Of a stretch of 61,439 nucleotides of DNA, positions 1-9,022 are shown piece after piece. Within the stretch, counting starts at the first letter, position 1. Each line of letters begins with the position of its first letter. Source of the stretch: Acidobacteriota bacterium (lineage in GTDB: Bacteria > Acidobacteriota > Blastocatellia > Pyrinomonadales > Pyrinomonadaceae); assembly GCA_018269075.1 (NCBI GenBank), contig JAFDVJ010000036.1, forward strand, positions 1-61,439, read 5' to 3'. The notes under the pieces are model-generated. The model ran no database searches, was not told where the DNA came from, and was given only the letters and a program-made list of their open reading frames with translations. A program made the translations under genes and the position numbers.

Positions 1-9
1 TTTAGCTAA

Positions 10-414
10 TTTGAGAAAGTCCTATTTTTTTTAGACGACGAGCTGTTCGCGGTCGCCGCCAGCCGGATCGCGGAAGTCGTCCGGCCGCTCGAATGCACGG
101 TGCTGCCGGGCTCGCCGGCGTGGCTCTACGGCATCGCCAATCTGCGCGGCGAGATCGTTTCCGTCCTCAATCTGTCGAAGATCTGCGGCAAGAAATCGGT
201 CGCCGTCTCGCCCAAAAGCAAGGTCATCGTCCTCAAGCCGAATCACGGCTCGTCCTCGATCGCGTTTCCGGTCGACCGCGTCAGCGAGATCGTCACCTTC
301 AACCCGGAAAACATCAATCTGTCGGACGATCCGCGCTTTTTCGGCAAGGCGCAGCACGAGAAAAACTTCGTCAACCTGCTCGACACGGAAAATCTCTGGT
401 CGTCGCTTTCGTAA
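10..414 (+). CDS. cheW: CheW-like chemotaxis adaptor, 5' end unresolved
   Basis: Scaffold protein that couples chemoreceptors to the CheA kinase. The frame reads from just after an in-frame TAA at 7-9 and shows the CheW pattern: a strand-rich start (KVLFFLDDELFAV), RIAEVV, LPGSPAWLYGIANLRGEIVSVLNL, then FPVDRVSEIV near the end. The NLRG core is diagnostic. It is followed 36 bp later by a receptor gene and further on by a CheA gene, so it belongs to one chemosensory operon. The start is a problem: no ATG, GTG or TTG lies in frame before the GTG at 100, which would cut off the first strands of the domain. Frame 2 is open from the window edge and contains a TTG at 11, but ends at a TAG just after a run of eight T (25-32). 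One extra T would join it to the CheW frame. A slippage site, an assembly error or a start outside the window are all possible. Confidence 0.8.
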   Translation, partial: FEKVLFFLDDELFAVAASRIAEVVRPLECTVLPGSPAWLYGIANLRGEIVSVLNLSKICGKKSVAVSPKSKVIVLKPNHGSSSIAFPVDRVSEIVTFNPENINLSDDPRFFGKAQHEKNFVNLLDTENLWSSLS

Positions 415-450
415 CTTTCTGAACAAGGGTTTTGTCACTCGGAGAAAACT

Positions 451-2019
451 ATGGCTCGATACACACCGGACTCCCTGCTCAATTCGCTCAAAGGAAAAAT
501 CTGGCTGGCCACGAGCGCACTGGCTTTTTTTATCTGCACCTTCGGTCTGGTTTCCTACCTGATCGTTTCCTTCGTCATCAACGACCCGTTTTACGCGGTC
601 TTCGTGCCGTTTCTGTTTCTGGCCTTCACGGTGATGTTTTTCGGCTGGTGGCTCTCGACCGAGGTCGTGAGCCCGATCGAAAAGGTCTCGCTGCTCGCCC
701 GGAGCCTCGAACGGAGCGCCTCGACCTCGCTGCCGAAGACTTCCGGCTCGACCGAAACGGACGAGCTGCTCGCGACGCTGCACCGCAACAGTCTCCAAAT
801 GCAGAAGCTCGTCGGGCTGATGGACGAGGTCGCCGCCGGCAACACCAACGTCGCGCTGACGCCGCTCCAGAACAGCGACCGGCTGACCGCCGCCTTTCAG
901 AAACTGCTCGCCAAGGTGACCGATTCGATCGACGCCAAGCACAAGCTCGAACAGCTTCAGAACGCGGTCGCCGGCATCTCCGAAGAGATCGGCCGCGTCC
1001 GCAAGTTCAATCTCGACGCCGAGATCACGATCGATGCCCGGGAAACCAAGGAAATCGCCGAAACGCTTAAGTTTCTGATCAACCATCTGAACAACGTCGT
1101 CGCGCTGATCCGCAACGATTCGGGCCACACCCAGACCTCGGCGATGGAGATCCGCAAGACGATCCAGACGCTGATCCAGCAGGACGAGGTCAAGATCCAG
1201 GAGATGAATCAGGCCGTGCTCAAGCTCCGCGAGATCCCGAACAGCGTCCAGCGGATCAGCGAAAACTTCGCCGGCGCCGTCCAGTCGGCCAACCAGTCGA
1301 TCGAGAAGGCGCGCAGCGGGACGGAGTTCGCGCAGCAGAATCTCGGGGCCGTCGCGCTCGTCCGCAAGCAATTGCAGGAAGCGATGAGCCGGATCGGCCG
1401 GATCAACGAGCGCGCGCAGGAAATGGGCCAGATCGCCAAGACGGTCGCCGACCTCGCGCACCGGACGAACACGATCGCGCTCAACGCCGCGATCCAGGCC
1501 GGCGAGCTCGGCGAGCAGGGCCGCGGCTTTTCGGTCGTCGCCGAGGAGATCGAACGGATCTCGGGCCGCGCCGAAAACACCAACAAACAGATTTCGTCGC
1601 TCAGCAAATCGATGACGGCCGACATCGTCGAGGTCGAACGGTCATTGAAATCGACCGTCACCGAGGCCGCCAACCTGTCGAAATTCGCCGTCGAAACCGG
1701 CAATTCGCTGAGCGAGCTCGAAAAACACATCACGCAGATCCTGAGTCTGCAGGATCAGCTGACCGCCGATTCGAGCGAGCAGTCGGACGAAACCGAGCAG
1801 GCTTTTCAGGTTTTCGTCGGCTCGATCGCCGAAACCGAGATGTCGGTCGAATGTCTCCGGCAGTCGGAAAAATCGGTTTCCGTGCTGACCGCGACGCTCA
1901 GCAACCTGCTGCTCGCCGTCGATCAGTTCAAGCTGCTGCCGCCGGTCAGCGAGCCCGGCTTCCGGCTCGACGACATCGGCGGGCTTCCGAAGACTTTCGA
2001 AACCGGCTCGCCCAGTTGA
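451..2019 (+). CDS. Methyl-accepting chemotaxis protein (PilJ-like)
   Basis: Membrane chemoreceptor of 522 residues. Two hydrophobic segments lie close together near the N-terminus (about residues 19-42 and 48-71) with only a few residues between them, so there is almost no periplasmic sensor domain. A HAMP-like helical region follows, then a long helical signalling domain. The receptor hairpin tip is at about residues 333-370 (TNTIALNAAIQAGELGEQGRGFSVVAEEI in the sequence), close to the canonical tip that docks on CheA and CheW. The start ATG is preceded by CGGAG. It lies between the cheW-like gene and a second receptor, with the kinase gene downstream. With no sensor domain, the input is probably sensed in the membrane or cytoplasm, or comes from another protein, as in type IV pilus Chp-type systems; that is inference. 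Confidence 0.9.
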   Translation: MARYTPDSLLNSLKGKIWLATSALAFFICTFGLVSYLIVSFVINDPFYAVFVPFLFLAFTVMFFGWWLSTEVVSPIEKVSLLARSLERSASTSLPKTSGSTETDELLATLHRNSLQMQKLVGLMDEVAAGNTNVALTPLQNSDRLTAAFQKLLAKVTDSIDAKHKLEQLQNAVAGISEEIGRVRKFNLDAEITIDARETKEIAETLKFLINHLNNVVALIRNDSGHTQTSAMEIRKTIQTLIQQDEVKIQEMNQAVLKLREIPNSVQRISENFAGAVQSANQSIEKARSGTEFAQQNLGAVALVRKQLQEAMSRIGRINERAQEMGQIAKTVADLAHRTNTIALNAAIQAGELGEQGRGFSVVAEEIERISGRAENTNKQISSLSKSMTADIVEVERSLKSTVTEAANLSKFAVETGNSLSELEKHITQILSLQDQLTADSSEQSDETEQAFQVFVGSIAETEMSVECLRQSEKSVSVLTATLSNLLLAVDQFKLLPPVSEPGFRLDDIGGLPKTFETGSPS

Positions 2020-2142
2020 GCCTTGAGGAAAATTGATGATATCCCCTAACTTTCTGAAGAATTCGCTTGCCGTTCTTCGCCGTTCCGTGAACCGTATATT
2101 CCCGTTTTTGAAGAAAAACATCACAAGGAGAAAGTCCAGAAA

Positions 2143-3663
2143 ATGCAAAAAAATCTACTATTCGGCTTACTAGGAAAACTTTCTTCTCTGCTCGCCGCGG
2201 TGCTGCTCGTGCTGAGCGCGGTGCTCGTGACGGTCTCGTATTTCGGCCTCACGGAAAACAAGGTGGCCGGCGTCGCGACGACGATCTTCGGCGCCTTCGC
2301 CGCGATCTTCGCGCTCGCCGCCGTCAACTTCTCGAACTTCAAGCTGAGCAGCCGCTTCGGCGTCGCGACCGAGATCGCGCATCATCTCTCGAACGGCGAG
2401 GTCTTCGACGACTTTCCCGACGAGGACGACGAGCTCGTCTTCGCGCTCCGCGAAACGTCCGACTACCTGCGCGAAAAGGCGGCGATCACCGACCAGATCG
2501 CGAAGGGCGATCTCTCGGGCGAGATCGAAACCCGTTCCGACGCGGACGCGCTCGGCAATTCGCTCCGCAATATGGTCGAAAAGCTCCGCGCCTCGGTCCA
2601 GACGCAGGACGAGCGCGAACGGCTCGAAAAATCGATCAAAAAGCTGCTCGACGAAGTGTCGGAAGTCGCCGCCGGCGACCTGACCGTGCAGGCGCAGGTC
2701 TCGTCCGAGATGACCGGCGAGATCGCCCGCTCGTTCAACTTTATGACGACCGAGCTGCGGTCGCTGATCAAACAGGTCAAGGACGTCACGTTCCAGGTCT
2801 CGACCTCGGCCAACGCGATCAACGACACGACCGGGCAACTCGAACGCGGCAGCGAGGCGCAGGCCTCGCAGATCTCGCGGACGACCTCGGCGATCTCGAA
2901 TATGGCGCTCCAGATTCAGGAAGTCTCGGTCAACGCCGCGCTCTCGGCGCAGGTCGCGGCCGACAGTCTGAGCAGCGCGCGCTACGGCACGAAAGCCGTT
3001 CAGGACAACATCAACGCGATGATCTCGATCCGCAAACAGGTGCAGGAAACCGCCAAGCGCATCAAAAAGCTCGGCGAACGCTCGCAGGAGATCTCGCAGA
3101 TCGTCGGCCTGATCGACGACCTTTCCGACCGCACGAGCCTGCTCGCCTTAAACGCGAGCCTTCAGGCGTCGGCCGCCGGCGAGGCCGGCAAGGGCTTTGC
3201 GCTCGTCGCCGAAGAGGTCGAACGGCTCGCCGAACGCTCGAACCGGCTGACGCAGCAGATCGGCGGCCTGACGCAGTCGATCCAGCTCGAAACGAAGGAC
3301 GTCGTCGCCTCGATGGAGGAGACGATCCACGAGGTCGTGATCGGTTCGACGCTCGCCGACAAGGCCGGGCAGACGCTCGTCGAGATCGAGCTCGTCTCGA
3401 CGCGGCTCGCCGAGCTGATCCAGTCGATCTCGGAATCGGCCAAGCGTCAGGCGCAGAGCTCCGACGACATCTCGAAAGCGATGGCCAACATCTCGAAGGT
3501 CACCGAGCTCGTCCAGACCGGCGCGAAACGCGCGGCGGATTCCGTCAAGATGCTGGTCGAGCTGTCGGACGATCTGCGCGGTTCGGTCGCGCCGTTCAAG
3601 ATTCCCGAGGACCGTCATTCGAGACGCTACCCGCATTCGAGCTCGAGCGCCTTTCTCAATTGA
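2143..3663 (+). CDS. Methyl-accepting chemotaxis protein (PilJ-like), second copy
   Basis: Second receptor of the operon, 506 residues, same plan as the first: two closely spaced membrane helices at about residues 8-31 and 40-62, a HAMP-like segment, and a signalling domain with its tip at about residues 324-362 ([16 protein letters not shown], then [18 protein letters not shown]). The ATG is preceded by AAGGAG. The sequence between the two receptors (2020-2142) holds no gene. The tandem pair differs clearly in sequence, so the duplication is old or the two were recruited separately. A receptor pair next to CheW and a CheA-receiver hybrid resembles type IV pilus or exopolysaccharide control systems more than a flagellar one, and no flagellar or pilus gene is visible in this window. 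Confidence 0.9.
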   Translation: MQKNLLFGLLGKLSSLLAAVLLVLSAVLVTVSYFGLTENKVAGVATTIFGAFAAIFALAAVNFSNFKLSSRFGVATEIAHHLSNGEVFDDFPDEDDELVFALRETSDYLREKAAITDQIAKGDLSGEIETRSDADALGNSLRNMVEKLRASVQTQDERERLEKSIKKLLDEVSEVAAGDLTVQAQVSSEMTGEIARSFNFMTTELRSLIKQVKDVTFQVSTSANAINDTTGQLERGSEAQASQISRTTSAISNMALQIQEVSVNAALSAQVAADSLSSARYGTKAVQDNINAMISIRKQVQETAKRIKKLGERSQEISQIVGLIDDLSDRTSLLALNASLQASAAGEAGKGFALVAEEVERLAERSNRLTQQIGGLTQSIQLETKDVVASMEETIHEVVIGSTLADKAGQTLVEIELVSTRLAELIQSISESAKRQAQSSDDISKAMANISKVTELVQTGAKRAADSVKMLVELSDDLRGSVAPFKIPEDRHSRRYPHSSSSAFLN

Positions 3664-3766
3664 CAATCTTTGATCGCGGACGACAACGGAATCGTCCGCC
3701 CCGAAACTTCGATATCGCCGGCGGTGTCGGCAATCCCCTGAAAAAAGACCCGCAACACCGAGTAAT

Positions 3767-6733
3767 ATGGAAAGCGAAACCCTACAGAACTTTATCAAAG
3801 AAGCCGAAATTTATATCCCGATGATCCGCAACGGCATCCTTGTCTGCACGCAGGAAGGAAACGTCGGCGGCGAGCTCGAAACCTCGCTGCGCTACACGCA
3901 GTCGATCAAGCACGCGGCGCTCCGCGTCGGCTTCGAAGAGATCAGCGGCTCGGGCGAAAAGCTCGAACAGGAGCTCAAGACCATCATCGCGGCGGCCGCC
4001 CCGCTTTCCGCCGAGCAGAGCCGCAACCTGCTCGACAACATTGCCCAGCTCGAAGCGCTGCTCGCCAAGCTCCAGTTCAGCGGCGACGACTTCCCGATCA
4101 ATCTCGACGGCTTCGTCGAACAGTCGTTCCACAATCTCGGCTTCGATTCCGCGCCCCGCGGCCGCCACGAATTTGCCGACGAGACGGACGAGGCCGACGA
4201 ACCGGCCGGCGACGATCTCGAAGGCTTCGAGATCGACGAGGAAATGCTCGAGATCTTCGCGATGGAGGCCGACGATCTGCTCCGCAACATCAACACGCAT
4301 CTCGAAGTATTAAAGTCGGCGCCCGACAACCGCGAATCGCTGCTCGACATCCGCCGCAACGCGCACACATTGAAGGGCTCGGCCGGCATCGTCGGCCTCA
4401 AGCCGCTCTCGAATCTCGCCCACCGCGTCGAGGACCTGCTCGATTACCTGTCGGAAAAAGAGATCGCCGGCAACCGCAAGATCTTCGAGCTGCTGCAGAC
4501 CTCGTCCGACTGTCTGAGCGCGCTCGCGAGCGGCGAAAACACGCCGCAGCTCAACAAACGCATCAAATCGGTCTACCGGAATTTCGACAAGACCTTCAAG
4601 GCGCTCGAAAGCGGCACGTTCCAGAAGGTCGAAAAAGCGCCCGCGCCGGCCGCCGCCGAAGCCGAGCCCGAAACGGCCGATCCGATGAAGATCGACAGCC
4701 AGTCGCTCGCCGTCGGCCACAAACCGGTCGTCCGCGTCTCGCTCGAAAAGCTCGACGAGCTCGTCCGGCTGGTCGGCGATCTGGTCATCAGCCGCTCGGT
4801 CTTCGAACAAAGACTGGCCGAGTTCGAACGGCAGATCGGCGAGCTGCACCACAGCACCGGCCGGCTGACGCGCTCGACCAACAAGCTCGAAACCGATTTC
4901 GAGGCGAGTATGCTGAGCGGCAGCGGGATCGGTTTCTCGCCGACGTCGATCCGCAGCCCGCAGTCGTTCGACGCGCTCGAATTCGACCGCTACACCGATT
5001 TTCACCAGACGACGCGCGAGCTGCTCGAAACGGCCGGCGACACCGGCGCGATCACGACCGAGCTCGACAAGATCCAGAGCAATCTCGAGATCCTCTTCGG
5101 CAACCAGAGCCGGCTGATCGAGGAGATGCACGACAAGCTGCTGCGGCTCCGGATGGTCAAGTTCGGCTCGCTCGCGGCGCGTCTCCACCGGACGGTGCGG
5201 GTGACCTGCGAGGAGGAACGGAAACAGGCCGAGCTGATCATCGAGGGCGAACAAACCGAAGTCGACACGCAGATTCTCGATCTGCTCGTCGAGCCGCTGC
5301 TCCATCTCCTGCGCAACGCCGTCGCCCACGGCATCGAATCGCCCGACACGCGGCGGCTGCTCGGCAAGCCCGAAAAGGGCCGGATCTTCCTCCGGCTCCA
5401 CAGCGAGGGCACGCACATCATCCTGACCGTTTCCGACGACGGGCGCGGCATCTCGGCCGTCGCCCTGCGCGAAAAGGCCGTCCGGAACGGCTTCATCTCG
5501 CAGGACGAAGCCAACGTGATGAGCGAGGAAGACGCTTTTTCGCTCAGTTTCCTGCCGGGCGTGACGACCGCCGAAACCATCAGCCAGACGGCCGGCCGCG
5601 GCGTCGGGATGAACATCATCAAGACGAGCGTCCAGCGCGGTCAGGGCACGATCGCGATCGCCTCCGAACCGCAGCAGGGCGCGACCTTCACGATCCGGAT
5701 GCCGATGGCGCTCGCGATCACGCGCGGCCTGCTCGTCAAGACCAACTGGCAGACCTTCGCCTTTCCGCTCAAGCTCATCAAAAAGGTCCACGAGATCCCG
5801 GTCGAGGAATTCAACGCGGCCGCCGACCAGAAATCGGTCTACATCGACGGCGCGGCCTACACGATCGCCAATCTCGGCGAGCTGCTCCAGCTGCCGTGCG
5901 CGCCGATGAAGAAGGACTACGTCTCGCTGCTGCTCCTCGAAACGCTCGAAGCGCCGTGCGCGCTGATGGTCGACGAGATCATCCGCGCCGAGGAGATCGT
6001 CATCAAGCCGCTCGCCGCGCCCTTGCAGAATTACCCGAACCTGCTCGGCGCGACGATCCTCGGCGACGGCAACGTCGTCCCGGTGCTCGATCTGATCTAT
6101 CTTTTGAAGAGCCATATCGCGCCGCCGAAACCGGTCGTCCGCGAGCCGAAGCCGGCGGAACCGGCCGCGCCGGAAACCGCCGAACCGCCGGCGCCGGCGA
6201 CCGCCGAGCTGCGCGATTCGGTCCCCGAAATCATCGAAGCGCCGGTCACCGAATTCGCGCCCGATCCGATCCCCGCAGCGGCGTTTGAAACGACGCCCGA
6301 AATGGTTTCCGAACCGGCCGCGCCGGAAGAACCGGCCGAAGACGCGCCGGCGATGCCGCGCGTGCTCAACGTGATGATCGTCGACGACAGCCCGAGCGTC
6401 CGCCACATCACCTCGAAGCTGATCAAGAACGCCGGCTGGCAGGTCGTCCTCGCGAAAGACGGCCTCGAAGCGCTCGAAACGCTGCAATCGGCCGAGACGC
6501 TGCCCGACATCGTCCTGACCGACGTCGAGATGCCGCGGATGGACGGCTACGAACTGCTCGCCTCGGTCAAGAACAACGCAAACCTGCAAAACCTGCCGGT
6601 CATTATGATCACCTCGCGGGCGAGCGAAAAACACCAGCAGAAAGCCGTCGAGCTCGGCGTCTCGGAATATATGACGAAGCCCTTCGACGACACCTTCCTG
6701 CTCGACCGGATCAAACATTATTCGAACTACTGA
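3767..6733 (+). CDS. cheA: CheA-type hybrid histidine kinase with C-terminal receiver
   Basis: 988-residue chemotaxis kinase. Order of parts: an N-terminal helical domain (about 1-110) that looks like a degenerate Hpt, with KHAALRVGF where an active HxxKG would be; a second Hpt at about 160-260 with the intact AHTLKGSAGIVGL motif and phosphoacceptor His near residue 200; dimerisation helices; a GHKL ATPase with N box LLRNAVAHGIE, DDGRGIS and GRGVGMN; a CheW-like domain (about 650-790); an Ala/Pro/Glu-rich linker; and a receiver domain (about 870-988) with acceptor Asp near 919 (LTDVEMPRMDGYE) and TKPFDD. It would phosphorylate itself on His in response to the two receptors and pass phosphate to its own receiver or to a separate CheY. 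It is the last gene of the operon and is followed by a strong hairpin. Confidence 0.95.
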   Translation: MESETLQNFIKEAEIYIPMIRNGILVCTQEGNVGGELETSLRYTQSIKHAALRVGFEEISGSGEKLEQELKTIIAAAAPLSAEQSRNLLDNIAQLEALLAKLQFSGDDFPINLDGFVEQSFHNLGFDSAPRGRHEFADETDEADEPAGDDLEGFEIDEEMLEIFAMEADDLLRNINTHLEVLKSAPDNRESLLDIRRNAHTLKGSAGIVGLKPLSNLAHRVEDLLDYLSEKEIAGNRKIFELLQTSSDCLSALASGENTPQLNKRIKSVYRNFDKTFKALESGTFQKVEKAPAPAAAEAEPETADPMKIDSQSLAVGHKPVVRVSLEKLDELVRLVGDLVISRSVFEQRLAEFERQIGELHHSTGRLTRSTNKLETDFEASMLSGSGIGFSPTSIRSPQSFDALEFDRYTDFHQTTRELLETAGDTGAITTELDKIQSNLEILFGNQSRLIEEMHDKLLRLRMVKFGSLAARLHRTVRVTCEEERKQAELIIEGEQTEVDTQILDLLVEPLLHLLRNAVAHGIESPDTRRLLGKPEKGRIFLRLHSEGTHIILTVSDDGRGISAVALREKAVRNGFISQDEANVMSEEDAFSLSFLPGVTTAETISQTAGRGVGMNIIKTSVQRGQGTIAIASEPQQGATFTIRMPMALAITRGLLVKTNWQTFAFPLKLIKKVHEIPVEEFNAAADQKSVYIDGAAYTIANLGELLQLPCAPMKKDYVSLLLLETLEAPCALMVDEIIRAEEIVIKPLAAPLQNYPNLLGATILGDGNVVPVLDLIYLLKSHIAPPKPVVREPKPAEPAAPETAEPPAPATAELRDSVPEIIEAPVTEFAPDPIPAAAFETTPEMVSEPAAPEEPAEDAPAMPRVLNVMIVDDSPSVRHITSKLIKNAGWQVVLAKDGLEALETLQSAETLPDIVLTDVEMPRMDGYELLASVKNNANLQNLPVIMITSRASEKHQQKAVELGVSEYMTKPFDDTFLLDRIKHYSNY

Positions 6734-6740
6734 CAAACGG

Positions 6741-6873
6741 CGCGCCGGCATCTCGGCCGGCAAACGGCGCGCAAGCGGCGTAAAGGCGTTTCATTTCTCT
6801 CGATCTTCGAGGAAATGAAACGCCTTTTGCGTTTTGCAGACGCATTGCCGGCCGCGATGCCGGCGCTCCGATT
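6741..6873. repeat. GGAGCGCCGGCATC-type interspersed palindrome
   Basis: Two arms around the cheA terminator (GCGCCGGCATCTCGGCCGGC near 6742 and GCCGGCCGCGATGCCGGCGC near 6847) match the palindromes at 16834-16972, 42205-42240 and 52744-52872. The copy is imperfect by one base in the aligned core. Confidence 0.6.
6782..6829 (+). terminator. Intrinsic terminator after the chemotaxis operon
   Basis: A perfect 16-bp inverted repeat (AAAGGCGTTTCATTTC and its complement, 6782-6797 and 6812-6827) with a 14-nt loop, ending in TTTT. It lies about 50 bp after the cheA stop codon, between two convergent transcription units, so it may work in both directions. Confidence 0.8.
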
Positions 6874-7021
6874 GGCCAATCCGAAATCAGTATAGTGAGC
6901 GGCCGCGAACGCGGCTCGTTGCAGACAAGTTTCAGGCGATCAAACGCGTCTCGCCGCCGCTCCCCGCACCGATTCGCTGAGCCTTTATAAATCGTTCCAA
7001 AACTTCCCGAACTTCCCCGGC

Positions 7022-7738
7022 TTACTTCTTCGGCGGCTTGCTCGGGCGAATCTCGACCTTGCTCGGGAGGGCGCGGTCGGGCATTTCGAGGAGATCGAAG
7101 ACGACCTGCGCGATGTCTTCGGGCTGCAGCTGCCAGGCGTGGTCCTTGCTCGGCGCGTCGCCGCCGAAATAGGTGTTGACCGAGCCCGGGCAGATGTAGC
7201 TGAGCTTGATGTTGTCCTGCCGGACTTCCTGCATCAGCGCTTCGGAAAACCCGTTGAGGCCGAACTTCGAGGCGTTGTAGGCGGCCATTCGCGGGTGCGC
7301 GTTCTGGCCGGCGAGCGACGAGATGTTGATGATGTAGCCGCCGCCGCGCGCGCGGAGCAGCGGGACGGCGTAGTGACAGGCGTAGAAGACGCCGAAGAGG
7401 TTCGTTTCGAGCGTCTGCCGAAACTCGTCGCCCGAAATCTCCTCGACCGTCTTGCCGATGATCCCGATGCCGGCGTTGTTGACGAGGATGTCGATCCCGC
7501 CGAAGACGCGGACCGCTTCTTCGAGCATCATCCGGACCTGCTCCTCGCTGCGGACGTCGCAGATCTCGCCCTCGACGCGGCCCGAAGCCGACAGCCGTTC
7601 GAGCGCGTGCCGCAGTTCCGGCTTGTTGCGCGCGCAGATAAACACGCGCGCGCCCGCTTCGAGCAGCCGCTCGGCGATCGCATACCCGATTCCCTTACTC
7701 GCGCCGGTCACGACGGCGACTTTGTTATTAATGTCCAT
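7022..7738 (-). CDS. Short-chain dehydrogenase/reductase
   Basis: 238-residue classical SDR. Cofactor motif TGASKGIG at residues 11-18, NNAG near 88, catalytic Ser in NISSLAG and YxxxK as YNASK at about 152-156, and PGSVNT after the active site. The arrangement fits NADP(H)-dependent 3-oxoacyl-ACP reductase-like or sepiapterin reductase-like enzymes; the substrate cannot be read from the sequence. The ATG at 7738 sits directly before the nucleotide-binding strand, as usual for the family. It is the most downstream gene of a - strand run that begins with gatB and includes the seven paralogues. Its stop codon is followed within two bases by an AAGTTCGGGAAGTTTT word repeat (6996-7018) also found at 58937-59043. 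Confidence 0.92.
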   Translation of the reverse strand: MDINNKVAVVTGASKGIGYAIAERLLEAGARVFICARNKPELRHALERLSASGRVEGEICDVRSEEQVRMMLEEAVRVFGGIDILVNNAGIGIIGKTVEEISGDEFRQTLETNLFGVFYACHYAVPLLRARGGGYIINISSLAGQNAHPRMAAYNASKFGLNGFSEALMQEVRQDNIKLSYICPGSVNTYFGGDAPSKDHAWQLQPEDIAQVVFDLLEMPDRALPSKVEIRPSKPPKK

Positions 7739-7812
7739 TATTTACACCGCTTTCAATCAATTCTTTCACAGCCCCGAACCGCCCGCCGGAACCAAAGTCC
7801 CCTCGCTATCGA

Positions 7813-7846
7813 CCAATCCGAAATCCCAAATCCGAAATCCGAAATC
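7813..7846 (-). repeat. Heptamer (GATTTCG)n array at a stop codon
   Basis: About four to five GATTTCG-type units on the - strand, ending in ATTGG. The TGA stop of the upstream paralogue (7845-7847) overlaps the first unit, so the array supplies two of the three stop-codon bases. Confidence 0.9.
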
Positions 7847-8807
7847 AATTAAAGTCCCTCATAATCTCCTTGTCGGAGAATTTGATCTTCGGCGCGTCGC
7901 GGCGCTGCAGCTCTTTCCAGAGAATCGTCAGGTTGCCGTCCGCATCTTTCCGGATGACGCGGAAGACGACGATCAGGTCGTCGCGCACGTCGTATCGGAT
8001 CCCGAAGAAACGCGCGTCCGCCCGGACCAGCTTGTCGCCGGGCCGCAGGAATATCGGCGGCCATTTGTGCGGCCGGTAGGCGATCGACCGCAGGGCGTAG
8101 GTGCGGCCGACTTCCGGCGTCAGACGATCCGCGAACCGGAACCCGGCGAAGTCGAAACCTTCTTTGATCTTTTTAGAATGCCGCCGCGCCTCGTCGAACG
8201 TCGCGGCCGGTTTGAATTCGACGAGATCTTTGATCCCGTCGCTCGCGAGCGACAGATTATCGAGCGGCACGTCGCCGAGCGCGACGATCAGGCCCTGCGT
8301 GAAGAACGAGCCGGTCTGAATCTGTCCGTCGACCAGCGCGACGTCCGATAAATTGTTGTAAGTCTTCCAGCGAAAGGAAAACGACCAGCTGTCTTCAATA
8401 AAGTCCGCGCACGGCCCGTCGGTTCGGATCAGGTTTTTCGAATAGCAGTCGTAAAACGAGAAGAGCCGGAAGATACCGGTTTTCGGCCGATCGAGAAAGG
8501 CTTTGTAAGTCTCCAGATCTTCGGGCGCGGGCAGCAGCAGCGCGCGGATCTTTTCGAGCTCTTCCTTCGTGTAAGGCTTGCCGTCGGGCCGCGTGCCGTG
8601 GAGACGCGGGAAACGGCCGTCGGGCCGGTCGGCGATCATCCCGTCGGGCGTCCGGCCGGTGAGCTCGTACATCTTCCGCCGCTCTTCGGCCGTTTTATAG
8701 ACCCAGTCGGGCAGCGGGTTGTTAGTGGGGTAAGACGGGTTCGGCGTCTGCCCGAAAAGCGTCGACGCCGCCAGCATCAATCCGATCAAAATTACCAGTC
8801 GTTTCAT
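7845..8807 (-). CDS. Exported protein, paralogue 7 of the seven-gene array
   Basis: About 320 residues after choosing the ATG at 8807, which has GGGAGG before it and gives a clean signal peptide (MKRLVILIGLMLAASTLFGQ); the reading frame is open further upstream but that part is not signal-like. No known domain is recognised. It shares with its six neighbours: two spaced Cys (FYDC and GPC), a SFSFR strand, G..VALGDVPLDNLS, EFKPA, and a C-terminal block with VVFRVIRKDADG and TILWKEL followed by DAP. Together with the copies at 12983 and 14095 it forms a subgroup (NLIR between the Cys, then SWS/SWG before SFR). Probable periplasmic or surface beta-rich protein. Its stop codon overlaps a heptamer array. 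Confidence 0.8.
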   Translation of the reverse strand: MKRLVILIGLMLAASTLFGQTPNPSYPTNNPLPDWVYKTAEERRKMYELTGRTPDGMIADRPDGRFPRLHGTRPDGKPYTKEELEKIRALLLPAPEDLETYKAFLDRPKTGIFRLFSFYDCYSKNLIRTDGPCADFIEDSWSFSFRWKTYNNLSDVALVDGQIQTGSFFTQGLIVALGDVPLDNLSLASDGIKDLVEFKPAATFDEARRHSKKIKEGFDFAGFRFADRLTPEVGRTYALRSIAYRPHKWPPIFLRPGDKLVRADARFFGIRYDVRDDLIVVFRVIRKDADGNLTILWKELQRRDAPKIKFSDKEIMRDFN

Positions 8808-8982
8808 TTCTGCCTCCCTATGATTATCGTCAAATCGATTGAAGAAACCGTTCGAAACCCGCAGGAGAGCGACGGATTTCAAAATTCAGTAGTAAACCAA
8901 CCCAAATCCTTCGACCAATTGCCGCCGGCAATTGATCGAAGACATTCAATGTCCCTCCACCGGCGCGACGGCCCGATTCAAA

Positions 8983-9022
8983 CAATCCGAAATCCGAAAT
9001 CCGAAATCCGAAATCCAAATCA
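8983..9022 (-). repeat. Heptamer array at a stop codon
   Basis: Four units of the GATTTCG word, read on the - strand directly after the TGA of the next paralogue (TGATTTGGATTTCGG). The stretch 8808-9019 otherwise holds no gene; it contains a second short degenerate copy near 8885-8910. Confidence 0.85.

Noticed and set aside
4310..6763. Long antisense reading frame (817 codons) opposite cheA
   Set aside because: A shadow of a GC-rich gene; the product is Arg/Asp-rich with no domain and the sense strand encodes CheA with all motifs.
8808..8882. N-terminal extension of the array gene ending at 7845
   Set aside because: The ATG at 8807 has GGGAGG before it and gives a clean signal peptide; the extension is not signal-like.
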